Below are positions 25,555 to 39,000 of a stretch of DNA of 64,000 bases, piece by piece. The stretch spans positions 13,833,501 through 13,897,500 of the forward strand of contig NC_134747.1 in NCBI RefSeq assembly GCF_050436995.1, read 5' to 3'. The translations under genes and the position numbers were made by a program. This DNA is from Anticarsia gemmatalis (Eukaryota > Arthropoda > Insecta > Lepidoptera > Erebidae). Position 1 is the stretch's first letter; every line of letters starts with the position of its first letter. The notes below the pieces were generated by a model. The model saw only the letters and a list, made by a program, of their open reading frames with translations, made no database searches and was not told the DNA's origin.

Positions 25555-26317
25555 AAACCAATGTTACTCTGCACGTGTACCACTGTGTTATAAATATAAA
25601 ACAAGCGACAATTCTGCTTACGCCCCCGTTAATTGGCAACAACCTTCGTAATGCCCTTTACGTAGATAATACTACATCTTAAAATATGTTGACTGTTACG
25701 AAATAACAAAAACAAGTTATTTATACGCAATACTGAAATAAAGTTAAATACTGTACAAATGGTACAAACAGTACTACTTTTTCATGAAAACGCAAAGTGT
25801 ATGTCTATATGTCTGTCTATTTCGCTTTAATGACTAAATCACTAAACCTACAATTAGGTAATTCAATTATACTAGACGATTGTTAAACAAAAGCTAGATT
25901 TTTTCCTGTGAAATATCACCGGTGTTGTCATTTTCATTGTAAAAGTGAACTATCATTCTACAAGATTAAGTCTATTACTCTACCAAATTTTATCTAAATT
26001 AGTTTAGCCGTTTTTATGTGAAGGACGGCTAAATAAACACACACATACAGACATATAGATAATATAAATAATAATTTTGATACTATAATATAATATTTAA
26101 ATAAATATCTCATAAAAACTATTTATCAGTAAATAAACCGCTATTTATTACAAATTCAATGACAAAAGATTTTAAATGACATCTTCAAATGTTCCCGAAA
26201 AGGTTAGTTATCTGTTTTGGCTATTTTACCTTAACGGGGCCAGCCGTGGGAGTGGGCGCCCACTGTTGAACATAATACAAGATGATTGGAATTGAGTAAT
26301 ATTAGATTATAGGTAAA

Positions 26318-26420
26318 GTTATGGCACAGTGGTTAAAAGGACGACAATTGGACATGCCAATAGCCTTTGGGTCGATATTCTGGTTTTATTGTTTTGCCGA
26401 ACATAAAAAAACTGTTTATT
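26318..26420 (+). repeat. Degenerate tRNA-SINE remnant
   Basis: Box A-like TGGCACAGTGGTTAAAAGG and box B-like GGGTCGATATTCTGG in the right order and spacing, but with several mismatches. Confidence 0.4.
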
Positions 26421-28770
26421 ACATCTTGTTATTACAGTAAAAATAAAGTAATAGCTATATATTTTTACGTATCTGAGCAACAACAAAAAAGTCACGGACT
26501 TGCAAGGGACACATGGCTTAAGTGAAAGACTGAAAAAAGAAAGATTTATTTATAGAAAATCTTTTTTATTAAGTATCTAGTTGGAAAGCGGTTAAACCAA
26601 TATTAACAATATAATTAAGCTCATTAAGCATAATTACCTATAATAAACGAACAATAAGTTTGTTCATAGCCTCGGGTTATAGGTCAAAGGGCTAGTCCCT
26701 AGCCAGTGGGCGAAAGTATTGGTCAAGATAGCATTGTGACCATGTGGTCACAAACCTTATATCTCGCCCACTGTATGTAGGTGGAATTATAAATACCCTT
26801 ATTTTTTATATGGTCATGTTTATCGTGACGGCATTGATAGCGAATAGATTATATTTCCTGTTATCTATATAAATAAATATAATACAGTCGAATTGACCAC
26901 CTCCGCCTTGTTTAGTGTCGGTTAAAAAAATATTGTATTGTTACGTTATAAATTAATAATAAACAGCTTTTTACTTTTCTAAATGCACTTGATAATATGC
27001 AAAGTCATGAGCACTTTACAACAAAAGATCGTAATTCAGATTTTTCAGGCCTTATCTCCGAAACAGCTGGGTTTATGTCGCGAGACTTTCGTTGACAAAA
27101 ACTTGATAATTTTAATTATGATCTTTACTAGCGACACAGATTAGTCCGTTTTAAAACATAAATAAAACCGATCATGATGTCAGAATATCAGGAAAATAAA
27201 ACATGGTCATTATATTACATCCGAATAAAGAAATTCTTAATCATAATATAACCATGAATGTACAAATAATGCCTGATTAGGCGTCAAAGGGCTCATGTGG
27301 GAGGAACTCATAGTCATAGATCGATGGGCATTTGGCACATGGCCACATATGGCCTTAAACCACCCGCCTACGCTCCCTTCAGTGTGGGCTTCATTCCCTT
27401 CCAATTTCTTGCATAATTACGTTTTGACAGGCTGTTATAATAGATAATTAATTTGTTTAAATAAGTAGTTGAATATTTAAATAATTGTTTGTGTAAATTG
27501 TGTAAGTCTTTTATTGGGCTGAGAGGCGCTTCCTGCGTAGCTGGTTACGATTGGTTTAAAGTACTATCTAAGATTGTATGGTTTCGTACTACGGTTTTTG
27601 TATATCTTACTTTAATACTAAGGACATATACGTATACCTGTATGACAAGATGAATGGATGGGAAAGAAGCAACGGAAGTTTGTAAAGATCGTACCAAGGG
27701 GAGATCTCTGGTCTGCGTACCCCTATGGGAAGAAGGCGGGATTTTATGTATGTATGTACCATAAGTTCATGTTATTTTACAGATAACTAGATATTTTTTT
27801 TAAGTTCAAGAAATATTAAATTACCATTACTAAATTCAAAATAGTACTTTCATCGAAGTTACATATTCTTTGAAAGATCAATAATGTGAGCGTGGTCAAT
27901 GCGAATTATAATCCTACCTATTATATAATGTTAAATTAATTGTACATAGGTATATCTATCCTATCTTGAACTGACAATGACCGACAATTCATCTGACCAG
28001 CTCCTCCTCAACCTAGCCATAGGCCTTCAGGTGGTCACACTTGACACTGGACTAACCACAAACCACACAAAGAAAACTCTATACCCACAGAACCATTTAC
28101 TTAGCAACAGCTACTTAGTCTTTACCAAGTTGAACTCGACCCACGTACAGACGCGTTACCATAACGGAAGTCAACATAATGAGATAACGTTTACGTAAAA
28201 TCATATAAAATATTTATGGTTTATACCCGGTTTGTGACAAAAGAGTTCTATGTTGGACAAAATGAGAGTTATGCTTTGAAACCGTTTAGACACATTAAAT
28301 GAATCTAATTAATATACCCATTGAACACTCCTATGAGTGTGACTCAAGAAGAATTGTAAGATATAGTAAAAGTTATATCGAACGACGAAATCTTTCGTGT
28401 ATAAAGAAATTCTGCAATGCACTGTGTGGGTCGCAGTGCAAGGCCTTGCTTTGCACAGAAATAAATTTAAAAAGGGATTATAAATCAACCCCTTAACGAG
28501 TTGATAGAGATATAATAAAGATACTATGTTAAACATTTTACATAAATTTAACATATTACCATTGAAAAAGTACTAGAAAATGCCGATCAAAATATGTAGA
28601 ACAAACAAAAAAGACTTTCAGAAACAGTGTTTACAACCTATTTTTCATTAACATTAATGTCATTGACTTTGCCAATGACTTTTATCACCATTAAACCCAA
28701 TAGAAACATCCCGAACAATCCAGTTAGCACCACAATAAACAGTAGCACACAATAAATTAGGCAGAAACAA
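26421..28770. other. Gene-free stretch
   Basis: AT-rich with a family B repeat at 27.7 kb. A 73-codon frame at 27977-28198 has reasonable composition but no domain, splice context or repeat match I can name. Confidence 0.45.
27655..27755 (-). repeat. Dispersed repeat family B, minus strand
   Basis: GGAAGTTTGTAAAGATCGTA, then GGTCTGCGTACCCCTATGGG; reverse complement of the 31.2-kb block, followed by a TATGTATGTATG run. Confidence 0.55.
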
Positions 28771-28990
28771 GCGCACATGCGCATGCGCACGCGAACTTGA
28801 CATCATTGTCTATTCTCGCGCCGGAAGTACGAGCGAGTGCGGCGGAAACGGCCGCCCTTCAAAGGGGTTACATTGTTTCCGAGAAAGGCGTTAGCGACAA
28901 ACAAACACGGGTTTATTTTGTACTAGTCTTTCCGCTCGGTGTTAATACATTGTTGCGTTGTTTGTGTAAATCTTGTTGGTTGTTTTAATT
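28771..28990 (+). promoter_or_regulatory. CpG-rich promoter-like block with a perfect NRF-1 palindrome
   Basis: TGCGCATGCGCA (28778-28789) is the NRF-1/erect-wing consensus. It is followed by ~200 bp of unusually CpG-dense sequence that stands out from AT-rich surroundings. A possible splice donor GTG|GTGAAC lies at about 28995. A 63-codon open frame covers the block but matches nothing I know. Confidence 0.35.
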
Positions 28991-28995
28991 TGGTG

Positions 28996-31194
28996 GTGAA
29001 CAGGGGATGCAAACTTTTACTGAAAGGTATTATCTTGTACAGTTGAGTTGGATGTAAACTTGGATGTTTTTTTAATACTGTCTAGATAAATTCTGCTCTG
29101 CTGATTATCTGACCACTGATCCTATCGTAGTTCCGGAAAAATGGATTTGGACAAAGTATTAACCCTACTAGCCAGAGGATAAAGAGGTGTCTGTAATAAT
29201 CCTGTAATCTATGTCTATTATATACTATCCTACTATCCTATAATCAGTTGTATCACAGTCCAAATTATACGACTCGGACTCACGATATCCCGATCGACCC
29301 AGTTCTGAACTCATTTTTTACATTCGAAGAGTTTACAATGTTCAGCTTTTTAACAGGTTCAATTGAGTAAAGATACGTGCAATGCTGTCGACCATCATCA
29401 TTAATTAATTAATCATCTCAGATGATTAGGTACTTATACATAGATAAATTGTTCCTCATTGTCTCATATGCAAGACATAAACGTACTCACGAAACTTTCT
29501 CCTTCATAATGACATCCCACAATAAATATTCCAATTAAATTAATTAAATCCCGACCATCCGTGGGACGCCCAAAACAGATGAACAACATTACTACAATAC
29601 AAAGACGTTTCAAAAAAATTTACCTGCGACGAAAAGACAAGTCATTCAAAATTGAACCATATTCTCTACGACTTAAGTATGATAATATTTCCATGTTACT
29701 ACTCTCACAGGCAAAGTCATCTGGAACGTGCTATTAAGAAGCACAGATGCTTAAAATCCCGCGAAGCATCTGCCAAAGATTCCCACACCCTCAGCCATTT
29801 TTTTTAAATTCGGATGTATTGGATTTTTGATCGTCTTTGTTTTGCGGAAGTCAGGAAATGAGAATTTTTTAAACGGCCTTGAACTTGATAGGTAACCTTC
29901 GTTGAATATCACGAGTGTATTGTACCTTTACCTCAATTGAAAATAATCCAAACTAATGCCGGATATTTTTATTGATAAGTGCAGAACTTTTTCAAGAGAT
30001 CCGTGTTCACAGTAGGACAAAAATGTATTAGGCTTTTTCCAAACCTAGTATTCGTCAGTTAACTGTGTCTGAAGTACACAAGGTGTTCTGGGGACGAAAC
30101 AAAAGGACGCCTTCGACGTTACATCTGTGTAAGTATATAGGTACCTTCGGAAATCTTATAAAGAAAGTCACACTTACCTTAATATATCACTTGGCTGCGC
30201 CTGTGACGCCATGATCAAGGTTTCCCAGGTGTTCTCCTAGCCACGCTATGTTTGTTGCACTATAAAACACTACATTATAATGTTGGTTCTCCCACGTAAC
30301 TAATATTAATTCGACAGATCAAATTATAAACATTTATCTATTAACGTTCGACATAGACCTCAATAAAAACAAAGAACTTTGTTTAAAATAGTTACAAAAC
30401 ATGAACCACTAAAATAAAGTGAATTAACCTCCAGAAACCAACATTTTGCACCATAACTGAATAGGTAGGTACGCGAAAGTCCTGAAATCAAATTGTAATG
30501 TTTATTTTATCCGTCTACCTCACGATTGCACTTGCCAGAAGTAGGTAAGTACCTAGTTCTAAAATAACTGTCAAAAAAGGTTTTTACGTTGCCTATCATT
30601 ATTTATCTTACGGCTGGGCAAAGGTCTTTATCATAGAATTCCTAAAATCATATCATGAGCAGTATCTACTATAAAAAAAATATTCCGATCCAGAAATCAA
30701 ACTCGAATCTTTGTGGTAGGCAGACATTTCTACAGCAGTCCTAAACTAGTGTAAAAACTTAGTTTTTCGCCGAAAATCGTAAATACTATTTTACGCACAT
30801 TGCACAGGTGGCGAATCTCTAGTTCCCACAGAGCACAATAGTTATTTTTTTTAGGCAAAGGCATAAGTGGCATCTTGCCTCTTGTCAAAAAAAATGAGGT
30901 TAGAGATGCTCTCGCGGGAATTTATCGGCAGATGTTTATTTATAGTTTTACAAATGACTTATTAATGGGGCTGGTGATATATAAAGTGAATTTGAATACT
31001 TACGCTTTATTAAATAACACGTCTGTTTTAATTTGTATTGCCGTTGTTTTTTTTTTCAACCTATTCAAAATGAAAGCAAATTTTAGTAAGTAGTAGAGAT
31101 TTTGGTTGAAATCACTTAAGTAATTTCAAAATCAATAAATTTTAATAATTAAAGTCATCAACATTTAGGTAAAACTACATAAAGACACGCCTTG
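28996..31194. other. Gene-free stretch
   Basis: AT-rich, chance ORFs. A decayed minus-strand SINE-like block near 30,690-30,760 and a LINE-tail scrap near 30,610. Confidence 0.5.
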
Positions 31195-31255
31195 TTCCCA
31201 TGGAGGTAGGCAGAGACCAAAGAACGCCACTGGGTTCGATCCTTACAAACTTTCA
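31195..31255 (+). repeat. Dispersed repeat family B
   Basis: CCCATGGAGGTAGGCAGAGA, then CCAAAGAACGCCAC and TTCGATCCTTACAAACTT. Related blocks lie at 27655-27755 (minus), 55944-56015 (minus, shortened), 56050-56130 and 58885-58945. Confidence 0.55.
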
Positions 31256-33198
31256 TAAAAATGCCTATTTTTGGATAATTAAAATAAAACTTAGAATTCT
31301 AATTGATTCTCAAGACGCATTGTTTTTCTATCGATACGTAACACAGTTCCTCAAAGCTGTTATGACGACGGCAACTGTACGACAAGCAATGAAACGAGAA
31401 CATACACACAATGGCGTACGCGGAACTCCTTCATTAAATACATCATCTAGGAACTAAGGAAAATATATCGTAGAGTCGAAGGGGGTAATTGGTGTAAGAG
31501 ATTAGGTACCAGTGGATACTTTATTTTTAAGACAACTAAAAAAGACGACTCCACGGCTAGGCTAATGATGATGTTCGACGACTGACTAATTTGTAACACT
31601 CACCTAGAGTTGTTGAGGGAGCCATCACAATTTTAAAAGATAGTAGGGTAGCAAACAGCAGCAATTCTTTTACTAAATTGATGGAGATAAGTTTTAATAA
31701 TAATCAACTAAGTATGCGTACCACGAAGTGAAATTTAAACGTTGGTACTTAAAGTTAAAACGCGATCTCCTTTCAAGCGAAATCTATCTGTATTTTGAGA
31801 CCGTATGTCGTGAAAGGACGATCTTTTAAATCTATTCCAATTGACCTTGCTTTGTATTTGACACAGAAAATAATTCTCTGAATTATAGTATAATATAAAG
31901 TTTTATCCTATTAGCCATGTTCAGTTTTGCCCAGTCTTCTCTATATTAGTTGCGTAATTAAACGACAAACGCCTACGGCGGTATTGTCTTGTCTCGAGAT
32001 ATAACTGCCGTCTACCTGCTTCACAGCTCATGGGAGACCTATGTCCGCAACTAGAGTAAGTAAGGCTTTGTTTGTTTTGAAAACCATTTTGTTTATTTAC
32101 GGATATCACTGTAGTCATATCTATGACATTAATTTGAACCCAACCCGCACTTGGCCAGCGTGATGGACTCAAGGGGGTTAAGCATTGAGTCCAAGGGCAA
32201 GGGTCCCGCCCCTCATTATGGAAAGAGACCCTTGCCCAGCAGTGGAACATTAATGGGTTAAAGGAGATAACTCCAACTTAAAACCTGTGTTTTTTTTCTT
32301 TTTGTTTCATATGACTTCTCGCATCTGGTACCACGTAGTCTTAACAAGAGATTTAAAAACAGATAAGAGTACATCAAATCAGGCTTTAAATAAAAAATCA
32401 TATCGCCACTCAGGAAAGACGTAAATAAGTATAATGTAGAGCCATCATAACTTAAACCATTTCATGTGACGCCAGTTCATTACCAAACTTTCAGAAACTG
32501 TTTACATCTCTTATCAGAGTTTAAAGTCGAACCCGAAAGAAAACCCACGTATATTAGATTATGCTAACGATAACATAGATTTTATCTCGTTCTTCGTAAA
32601 AACTCGGCCATCGAGAAATCAAATTATGTTAGGTTAATAATCGCTAATCCAACAGCGATACAAATACTAACATCAACAGATTCCCACGAGAATTACCACG
32701 AGTCGATTCTCGCAATCGCATCAATAAATCGTTTCGAAGGCGACTCTTGTTTCAATGAAAATAATAAACAGTTGAAAACTGTTGTTGTTCGCGTGTCTTC
32801 GGAGATGATTCATTTATACTGAGGTAGGTACCTACTGGTTCCCGCTTCTGTCTGCAATTTTTTGAGGCTGATATACCTCGGGTTAAAGTATCTAACCTGT
32901 GTTAATCCAGGCGTGAGGCGAATAATTCTTGCTTTACCAAATTTTCGCAATCTATTCAGTTGTTCTCGCTTTTAAGATAATGATAATGCTGAACGGATTG
33001 TGATGAATAAATGTTAGCTAAAGACTTGAAATCAAACATAGATTGGCTCTTTTTAATAAAAAGCTGCTAAAATAGTGGATTACACATAGGAACAGACACG
33101 CACGAGTTAGCTACCTTCAAAAGCGTAAACCTCGTTAAAGTTTAACATATTTTTTTACTTTCTTAAATCCTCGAAACATCTAAGCCAATCTCTATAAT
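31256..33198. other. Gene-free stretch
   Basis: Contains the 32.1-kb LINE tail. No gene seen. Confidence 0.5.
32138..32262 (+). repeat. LINE 3' end (family A), partial copy
   Basis: CCAACCCGCACTTGGCCAGC, GGACTCAAGGGGGTTAAGCA and the GACCCTTGCCCAGCAGTGG block. The chance minus-strand ORF across it is a shadow. Confidence 0.65.
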
Positions 33199-33424
33199 CT
33201 TTTTTTTTTTTTTTACTGAGAAAAAGACAACTCCCGCACTAAGAATTGCTCTTGTGTCGCGGGGACTTTTACAAACATACAAGCAACGGACACAAAGCAC
33301 AACCAGACCCGAAACAATTATTTGTGGAGCGCACAAATAATTGCTCCGTGTGGGAATCGAACCCACGACCTCCCGACGCAGTAGTGTTGGCGTGGTGACC
33401 TAAACCACTGCGCCACGGAGGCAG
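33199..33424 (-). mobile_element. tRNA-derived SINE, near-intact copy
   Basis: On the minus strand it starts CCTCCGTGGCGCAGTGG (box A) and continues through GGGTTCGATTCCCACACGG (box B) to an unrelated ~130-bp body and a poly(A) tail (the T-run at 33199-33214). It is strongly similar to the copy at 63585-63797. Pol III-transcribed, LINE-mobilised elements of this design are common in moths. Confidence 0.85.
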
Positions 33425-34180
33425 TCGTACATGCCGGTGAAAATTCTCTCGAACAAGAAAAAATATTTTGTGTGAACTAAGTGAGTTTTTTTCATAACTA
33501 GTACGATCCTAGTTGGCGCCATGGAAGCAGTACCTAGCTAGACAAAGATGACTCACACTATTGATGGCTCCAATCAATATCGGATGTCCTAATGACCTAC
33601 GTTTATACAATAACAATTAGTCATGCGACGTATTCTTTAGATATGATCCGTTGCCATACAATTATATAACAGACATAATATTTAACTGCACTTTTATAGA
33701 GTGCGACTAAGTTTTATGTGTTTTATTTTTGGGAATTGCGTTAATAGGTTTAGAGGTTGCAGTCTATGTAATAAAGGATGCTAAAAGCATTATTAAGTAA
33801 GTATCATTCTTTTTTGAGATGAATAAAATTCGTTTTTTTTTTTTTGGGAAACTACACTAGAAACTACTACCGCCATCTACAAGTAGGTAAAGACATCGCA
33901 ACAGAATTCAATCGAAATGTAATGTTTTTATTGTTTTGGCGGGAATATTCATTGATTTAGTTGTTTGCCTATGGTTAAGTAAATACATACGTAAAATATT
34001 AGTAAGTGAAACACAATTATAGTAACAAAAACATTTAATTCCTAATCTGGAAAATTATTCTCATATCCCATTTTGATACAATTAATCACGATTTAGTCAA
34101 TGAAAAAAACTTTTTAATTTAACTATTACAATGTCAACAATTATTTCTTTATTTTGTTGTAAAGAATAAAATATCCCTGA
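33425..34180. other. Gene-free stretch downstream of the Maf gene
   Basis: AT-rich with a T-run at 33832-33845. Probably intergenic. Confidence 0.5.
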
Positions 34181-34186
34181 TTTATT
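34181..34186 (-). terminator. Candidate poly(A) signal of the Maf gene
   Basis: AATAAA on the minus strand about 150 bp past the Maf stop codon. A second one lies at 34148-34153. This is a motif match only. Confidence 0.4.
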
Positions 34187-34333
34187 TAAATTAACTATGG
34201 TAGCTTCTAGCAAAATTCTATACTTAAGACTAGGTCTATGGTAATGTCATCACAAAAGTATTCCTAATAAATACATTCATCACTTACTATCTTAATTCTA
34301 TGAACCCAACAATTGTTCTATTTATATTCTACA

Positions 34334-35397
34334 TCATATTTCATCTTTATACATATTATACAAGACTGAACATAATCTAAATAAAGGAAGCCCCACAACT
34401 GTAAAATAGTCTCCTTCAACTCGCTCCACGAAAGTGCCTCCAACTCCCTGAATACCATAACCTCCAGCTTTATCCATAGGCTCTCCAGTTGCTATATACC
34501 CTTTAATTTGCTTATCTTCCATTTTGCCAAAGAAAACATCCGTTTTTTCTGTAAATTTCACCACTTTGGATGGTGATTTTACAACCACACCTGTGTAGAC
34601 TGTGTGACCTCTACCTGATAGGCTGTAAATAAGATTGACATTAGTAGAATAGGAAGTGGATAACATAACCAAAAAAAAAAAACACCAAACCATAGATCTT
34701 TAAAAACAATTTAATAGGAATCTAGGAAATAGTTTGAAATCATAAAAAATTTACACTTACTTTTCATGGTAAAAGATATTTCAAAATGACTTAAAGTCTG
34801 GGGAACTTGCATGCAGTTGAGTACCTAATGTCATGGTTCAATAGTCATCACCTAACTTAAGGTTAAAAAAAATTGAAAATCATTTTACTTACCGAGAAAG
34901 CATACTAACAGCCTCTTGCTCATTAGTTGGTTTACCAAACATCTCTCCATCTAATGTGACCATAGTATCAGCACCTATCACTAAATCAGGAGCTTTGCCT
35001 TCTTTCGTTAGTCTGTTTTCAACTTCCAACACTTTTTGTAAGGCAGTCTCTTCCACAAATTCTGAGAAGCTTTTAAAACTTTTTGGATCCAAATCTTCTT
35101 CAAATAATGAGGGGCATAGACCAACTTTAAGACCCTGGAAAAGTAAACAAGCGCTACATGTTTAAAAATCTCTAATTCTTATAGGTAAAGAAATAATACG
35201 ATAATTATTTACGAGATGAACAGTTCTATGGATACCCAATATTAAATTAGTAAGACTACAGATGTAAATTTATGTCTAGCATAAGTAGCTGATATGAATC
35301 TACTTACAATATTCTCTATAAGTTCTTTCCTTCGTGGTGATCCACTAGCTAAAATAATGTTTTTTTGCTTCAAAACATGCATCACCGGTTGTAGCAT
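34334..35397 (-). CDS. Maf-family nucleotide pyrophosphatase (dTTP/UTP pyrophosphatase type), 3 exons
   Basis: Coding exons in transcript order are 35397-35308, 35134-34893 and 34622-34334. They give 621 nt, or 206 aa plus stop, the usual length of a stand-alone Maf protein. Both introns have GT-AG borders (GTAAGT donors) and frame is kept. Visible Maf motifs are the N-terminal SGSPRR (residues 18-23), GADT with the expected catalytic Asp at 86, GKP near 98, LSGRGHTVYTG (112-122; the Arg codon before it spans the second intron), and GYGIQG (165-170). In the family, Maf proteins hydrolyse non-canonical and canonical NTPs to NMP plus PPi. The GIQG form is typical of the YhdE/ASMTL dTTP/UTP branch rather than the YceF m7GTP branch; that assignment is by family knowledge. 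The start is the first ATG of the exon carrying SGSPRR; a second in-frame Met follows at residue 6. No methyltransferase domain like that fused in vertebrate ASMTL is visible. The gene lies head to head with the SUMO protease. Confidence 0.93.
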
Positions 35398-36063
35398 TTT
35401 CTTTGCCTTTTTTCACTTTTACAGCGATATAACTAGAATGAAAACTTTTTAGCGGAACTATATCACTTTGAAAGATAATTTACAACAGTTTTGTAGATAA
35501 AAGACTTATATTTATTTTACAAAAACAGTTTATTTACAACGGGGACATAACCTAACTTCACGTTTTCCTGACAGTGACGTTAAATTTTAGTGGTGTAGTT
35601 ACACTAGTTACTATTTACTAATGGATAGTGTTACTTGTTAGTTAGTTAAATTAAATTATGTTCTAAAATATTTATATATATGTTTTTATAATAATATTAA
35701 TAGCCAATCGTAGTTAATTGCAGCCTGAAAAATTTTAAGAGTTCATATAAAATTCGAAATTGAATGGCCAAAATCCTATATTAAAATCTCTTTTTGTAAA
35801 ATCGGAATAGGAATACTAAAACTTCATCATTAGTTATTGTTATCATTAGCAACTAATAAAAAGCATTGTCTCATTAATTTATATAGTCAAGTAAAGTTAT
35901 TGAACTAATAACGGACTAAAAGTTCTCTCTAAAAATTTATGCCATGCCAATTGCCATAGTCTATGGTATTGCACAGTTGTCTTTTATTGAGGTTGAGTAG
36001 CGTTTTATGCTTTGCTATCAAAAATACAACCAAAAAGGGTGATGGAAACATAGTTCATTAAAA
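35398..36063. promoter_or_regulatory. Divergent intergenic region between Maf gene and SUMO protease
   Basis: 666 bp of AT-rich DNA separate the two start codons, and both genes read outward from it. It must hold at least part of both 5' UTRs and promoters unless upstream non-coding exons exist. I see no convincing TATA box at a sensible distance for either gene and no repeat insertion. The bidirectional-promoter role is inferred from layout. Confidence 0.5.
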
Positions 36064-39000
36064 ATGAATTCCGTTGTGGCTTATGTGCGAAGTCTTCTAG
36101 GTCTAGGTGTAGATAATCCGCCGTTAAGAACAAGCTTCAAAAGAGACAGGTATGACATTACATGTTTACAACATTGGTCTGTTATGGCGGCAAAGTCGGT
36201 GTAAAATGTTGTAAATCACGTTGTAATAGACGCCGAAGATGTTTAGGATACCACTGAAGGCTGCGTCGAAGTTCTGGATGTGGGTTGTTATGAGTAAACT
36301 GTGTAAAAGTGATGTCATTCGGTGGTATACACGTTTCGGTTGTGTTTCAGGGAAGACGATGATCTTTCATCCGACGATGATACACCGGCCCTCAAGAAGC
36401 TAAGACAGTTGAAGAGAACCAGTTTCCCTGATAAAATGACTTCTAATGGTATTGATATTATCATATTGTGATGTAAACATAGCAAAATAAATACAAATAA
36501 CCTAGTGACTTGCATAGCCTTACTGTTTCATGTGTTTTAAGTACATTTTCCTGTCTTCAAAGTGACTCACGTTTAAAAAATTCTTGTTGAAAGTGTCAGT
36601 ATTAATGTGTTTAAATTGTAGCTACAAAGCCTGAGTAAATACTACATAGTTAATGTAAAAAGAAACTATTTAACGCTAACCAAATATTTTTTTCTGTTAC
36701 TGTTTTAAAATTGTAGCTACCAATCCTAAATGAATACTACAAATGTAATGTCAAAAGTAACCTTACAACACTAACAAAATATTGTTTTTTAGATCATTGG
36801 GACATTGATGAAAATGCAGGCACGAGTAAAAATGTGAGATACGTACCAATACAAGTTGATCCGGGTCACCCAAGCACGTCAACTCCAAATGAATCTAAAA
36901 GCAGAGTGCGAATGGTGCCGGTTCAACTTGTAGGCTTATCTGAGAATGGACCAAACACTCCGTCAAGGAAACCGAGGATGCATACACCGGTCAGACCGGT
37001 TATACATACTGTTGTTGATGATGATAATGATGATCAGGAGGTAAGCAGTATCTCTACTAAATATTTCTTCATTTAATAAGGTCTGCTCTCTTTGTCTCTC
37101 TTTGAGCGAATCTGCAAATCTTTAGTCTTTTTAAACTCCAAGTTGTAGGCATACACCCATTTCAATGTAATATTACTAATATTAGTGAATTTGTACTGGG
37201 CACATTACCAAATTTCTGGCTATTAATAATGAGATTCAAATATAAATTAAGATAAGCCCTAGTACATAACCCCGAGCTTGGAATCAGCACATGCTGTTTT
37301 TGTTTTCTATTCATACAGCTAGAGCTACATCTATCTTAAGACAGGATAACTGCTTGTATTAAAATGTTTAATAGGAAGAGGAGGATAAAGCAATCTAACC
37401 ATAGTATAATTTAGACCAATTTAACAAACAAGAACTGGTACTCAGTCTTAAGGGTCTATATTTACTATTTCCTCTAGCAATCAGTGATATTGCATGGAAT
37501 GTAATTTCCAACACTTCATAATATTTCATCCCTTGAATTCTGACAAAGGATTTAAGTATATTAAGACCTTACTAAATATAATTTGTAAATTTCAGATCAC
37601 CTGGGTAGAAGCAAAAGAAAATAAAAGCAAGAAGCCCACAAAAATTTACATAGATTTGGATGCAGAGGAGAGTGATCAGAATCAACAAGATGAAGATGTG
37701 ATCTTTGTGAAGAAGGTGACGACGCCGCCCCCCACCAAACCTTACAAGTACTTCATAGCCAAAAACAGCCATGATGTCACAGACTCAACATCAGAAGAAC
37801 CAGTCTATCTCAAACTTAGTAGAAGATCCACAGACAGAAATGTACTAAACATGTCGCCAAGAACATTATCCAAGTTCAAAGCGCCCCCAGGCATTACTAA
37901 GACATACAAAAAAGTAGCAACACCACTTCCAAGGTGGATGCAGAGTGCCAAAACAACGAATCTCTCATCAATCAATAGAAATAGGTTTTATGGCCTCAAC
38001 GGTAATGCCAGGTCGACACTCTCAGAAGTATTCAATTTAGATGAAAAGAGGAATTATCAAGAACTCATTAGGAAAGTGACAAACTCAATGAAGCCAGCAA
38101 CATTTAGTAGACCGTTAGATATTATTAATTTGGCTGAAGAGTCTGCTTCGTTTAGGATGACTCAGAGGTCGCAGAAAAATGCATTAAATGAAATAAAATT
38201 AGTAGAAAGGGGGCTGGCGACAGAGAAGGAGAATGATTTATCAAGAGAGTATGATCCAATCACAGTGGCCTCAATAAACTCATCTGATTCAGAGGTTGAG
38301 GTTATTCCATCAGAATCGTCATCATCATCGGTAAAGATTGATCGAGTGAACTCACTAAGGGATTCATATAAAGACAGACCAGTCACATTACCTGATTGGC
38401 TGTTGAATTTGGACTCAAAGTACAAAAAGAAGAGACAGGAGACACAGGAAAAGTTAAAAGATGCCCGGAGAGAGTCAGATATTATATCAAAAGTGAATAG
38501 TGAACAAAAGATTGCTCATTTGGAGCACAAGTTGAAGTATGAGTTGAGTATACCGGAGAGCATTTATGAGGAGCCCCAGCCAACGGTGGAGTTGCCTCCT
38601 TTGACGCCGGAGCAAGAGAAGCTTGTGAACAGAGCTCTAGGACCTGGCCCACCTGGACAACTGCTTGTAGAGAAATTCAACTTAAGGATACACAGGTAAT
38701 TATCAGTACTTACTAGACTTTGAAGACTAGCAGACTCGAAAATTTATTTAACTACTTGCATCACTCTTGCCGTAATTTTGATCTTCAATTCTCGCACAAG
38801 ACTTGTAATTTGCAGTATTACCTAGTGATTTACTTCATTAACCCCAAATGGCTATTAAAAGTTTACAATGTAATTGATCCATTTGTTATAACGACTTGTA
38901 CACAAATTACTTGATGACAAATTAAGATTTACTATATCTTGTTTTCCCGGTTTATGCTAGCGTCGGCCTAATGACGGCAGATTGTACTATCGTTATTTTG

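Noticed and set aside
27977..28198. 73-codon frame with Ser/Thr/Asn-rich composition
   Set aside because: No signal peptide, domain or exon borders; chance ORF most likely.
28797..28988. 63-codon frame in the CpG-rich block
   Set aside because: Explained by CpG composition removing stops; no domain.
33199..33424. Functional tRNA gene (box A and box B both clear)
   Set aside because: The tRNA-like part runs straight into a SINE body and poly(A) tail, and the same unit recurs at 9.5 and 63.6 kb.
37494..37595. Alternative start of the SUMO protease at the Met upstream of exon 4
   Set aside because: The stretch reads as intron (hydrophobic, AT-rich) and ends in a good acceptor that joins in phase with upstream exons encoding a coherent N-terminus.
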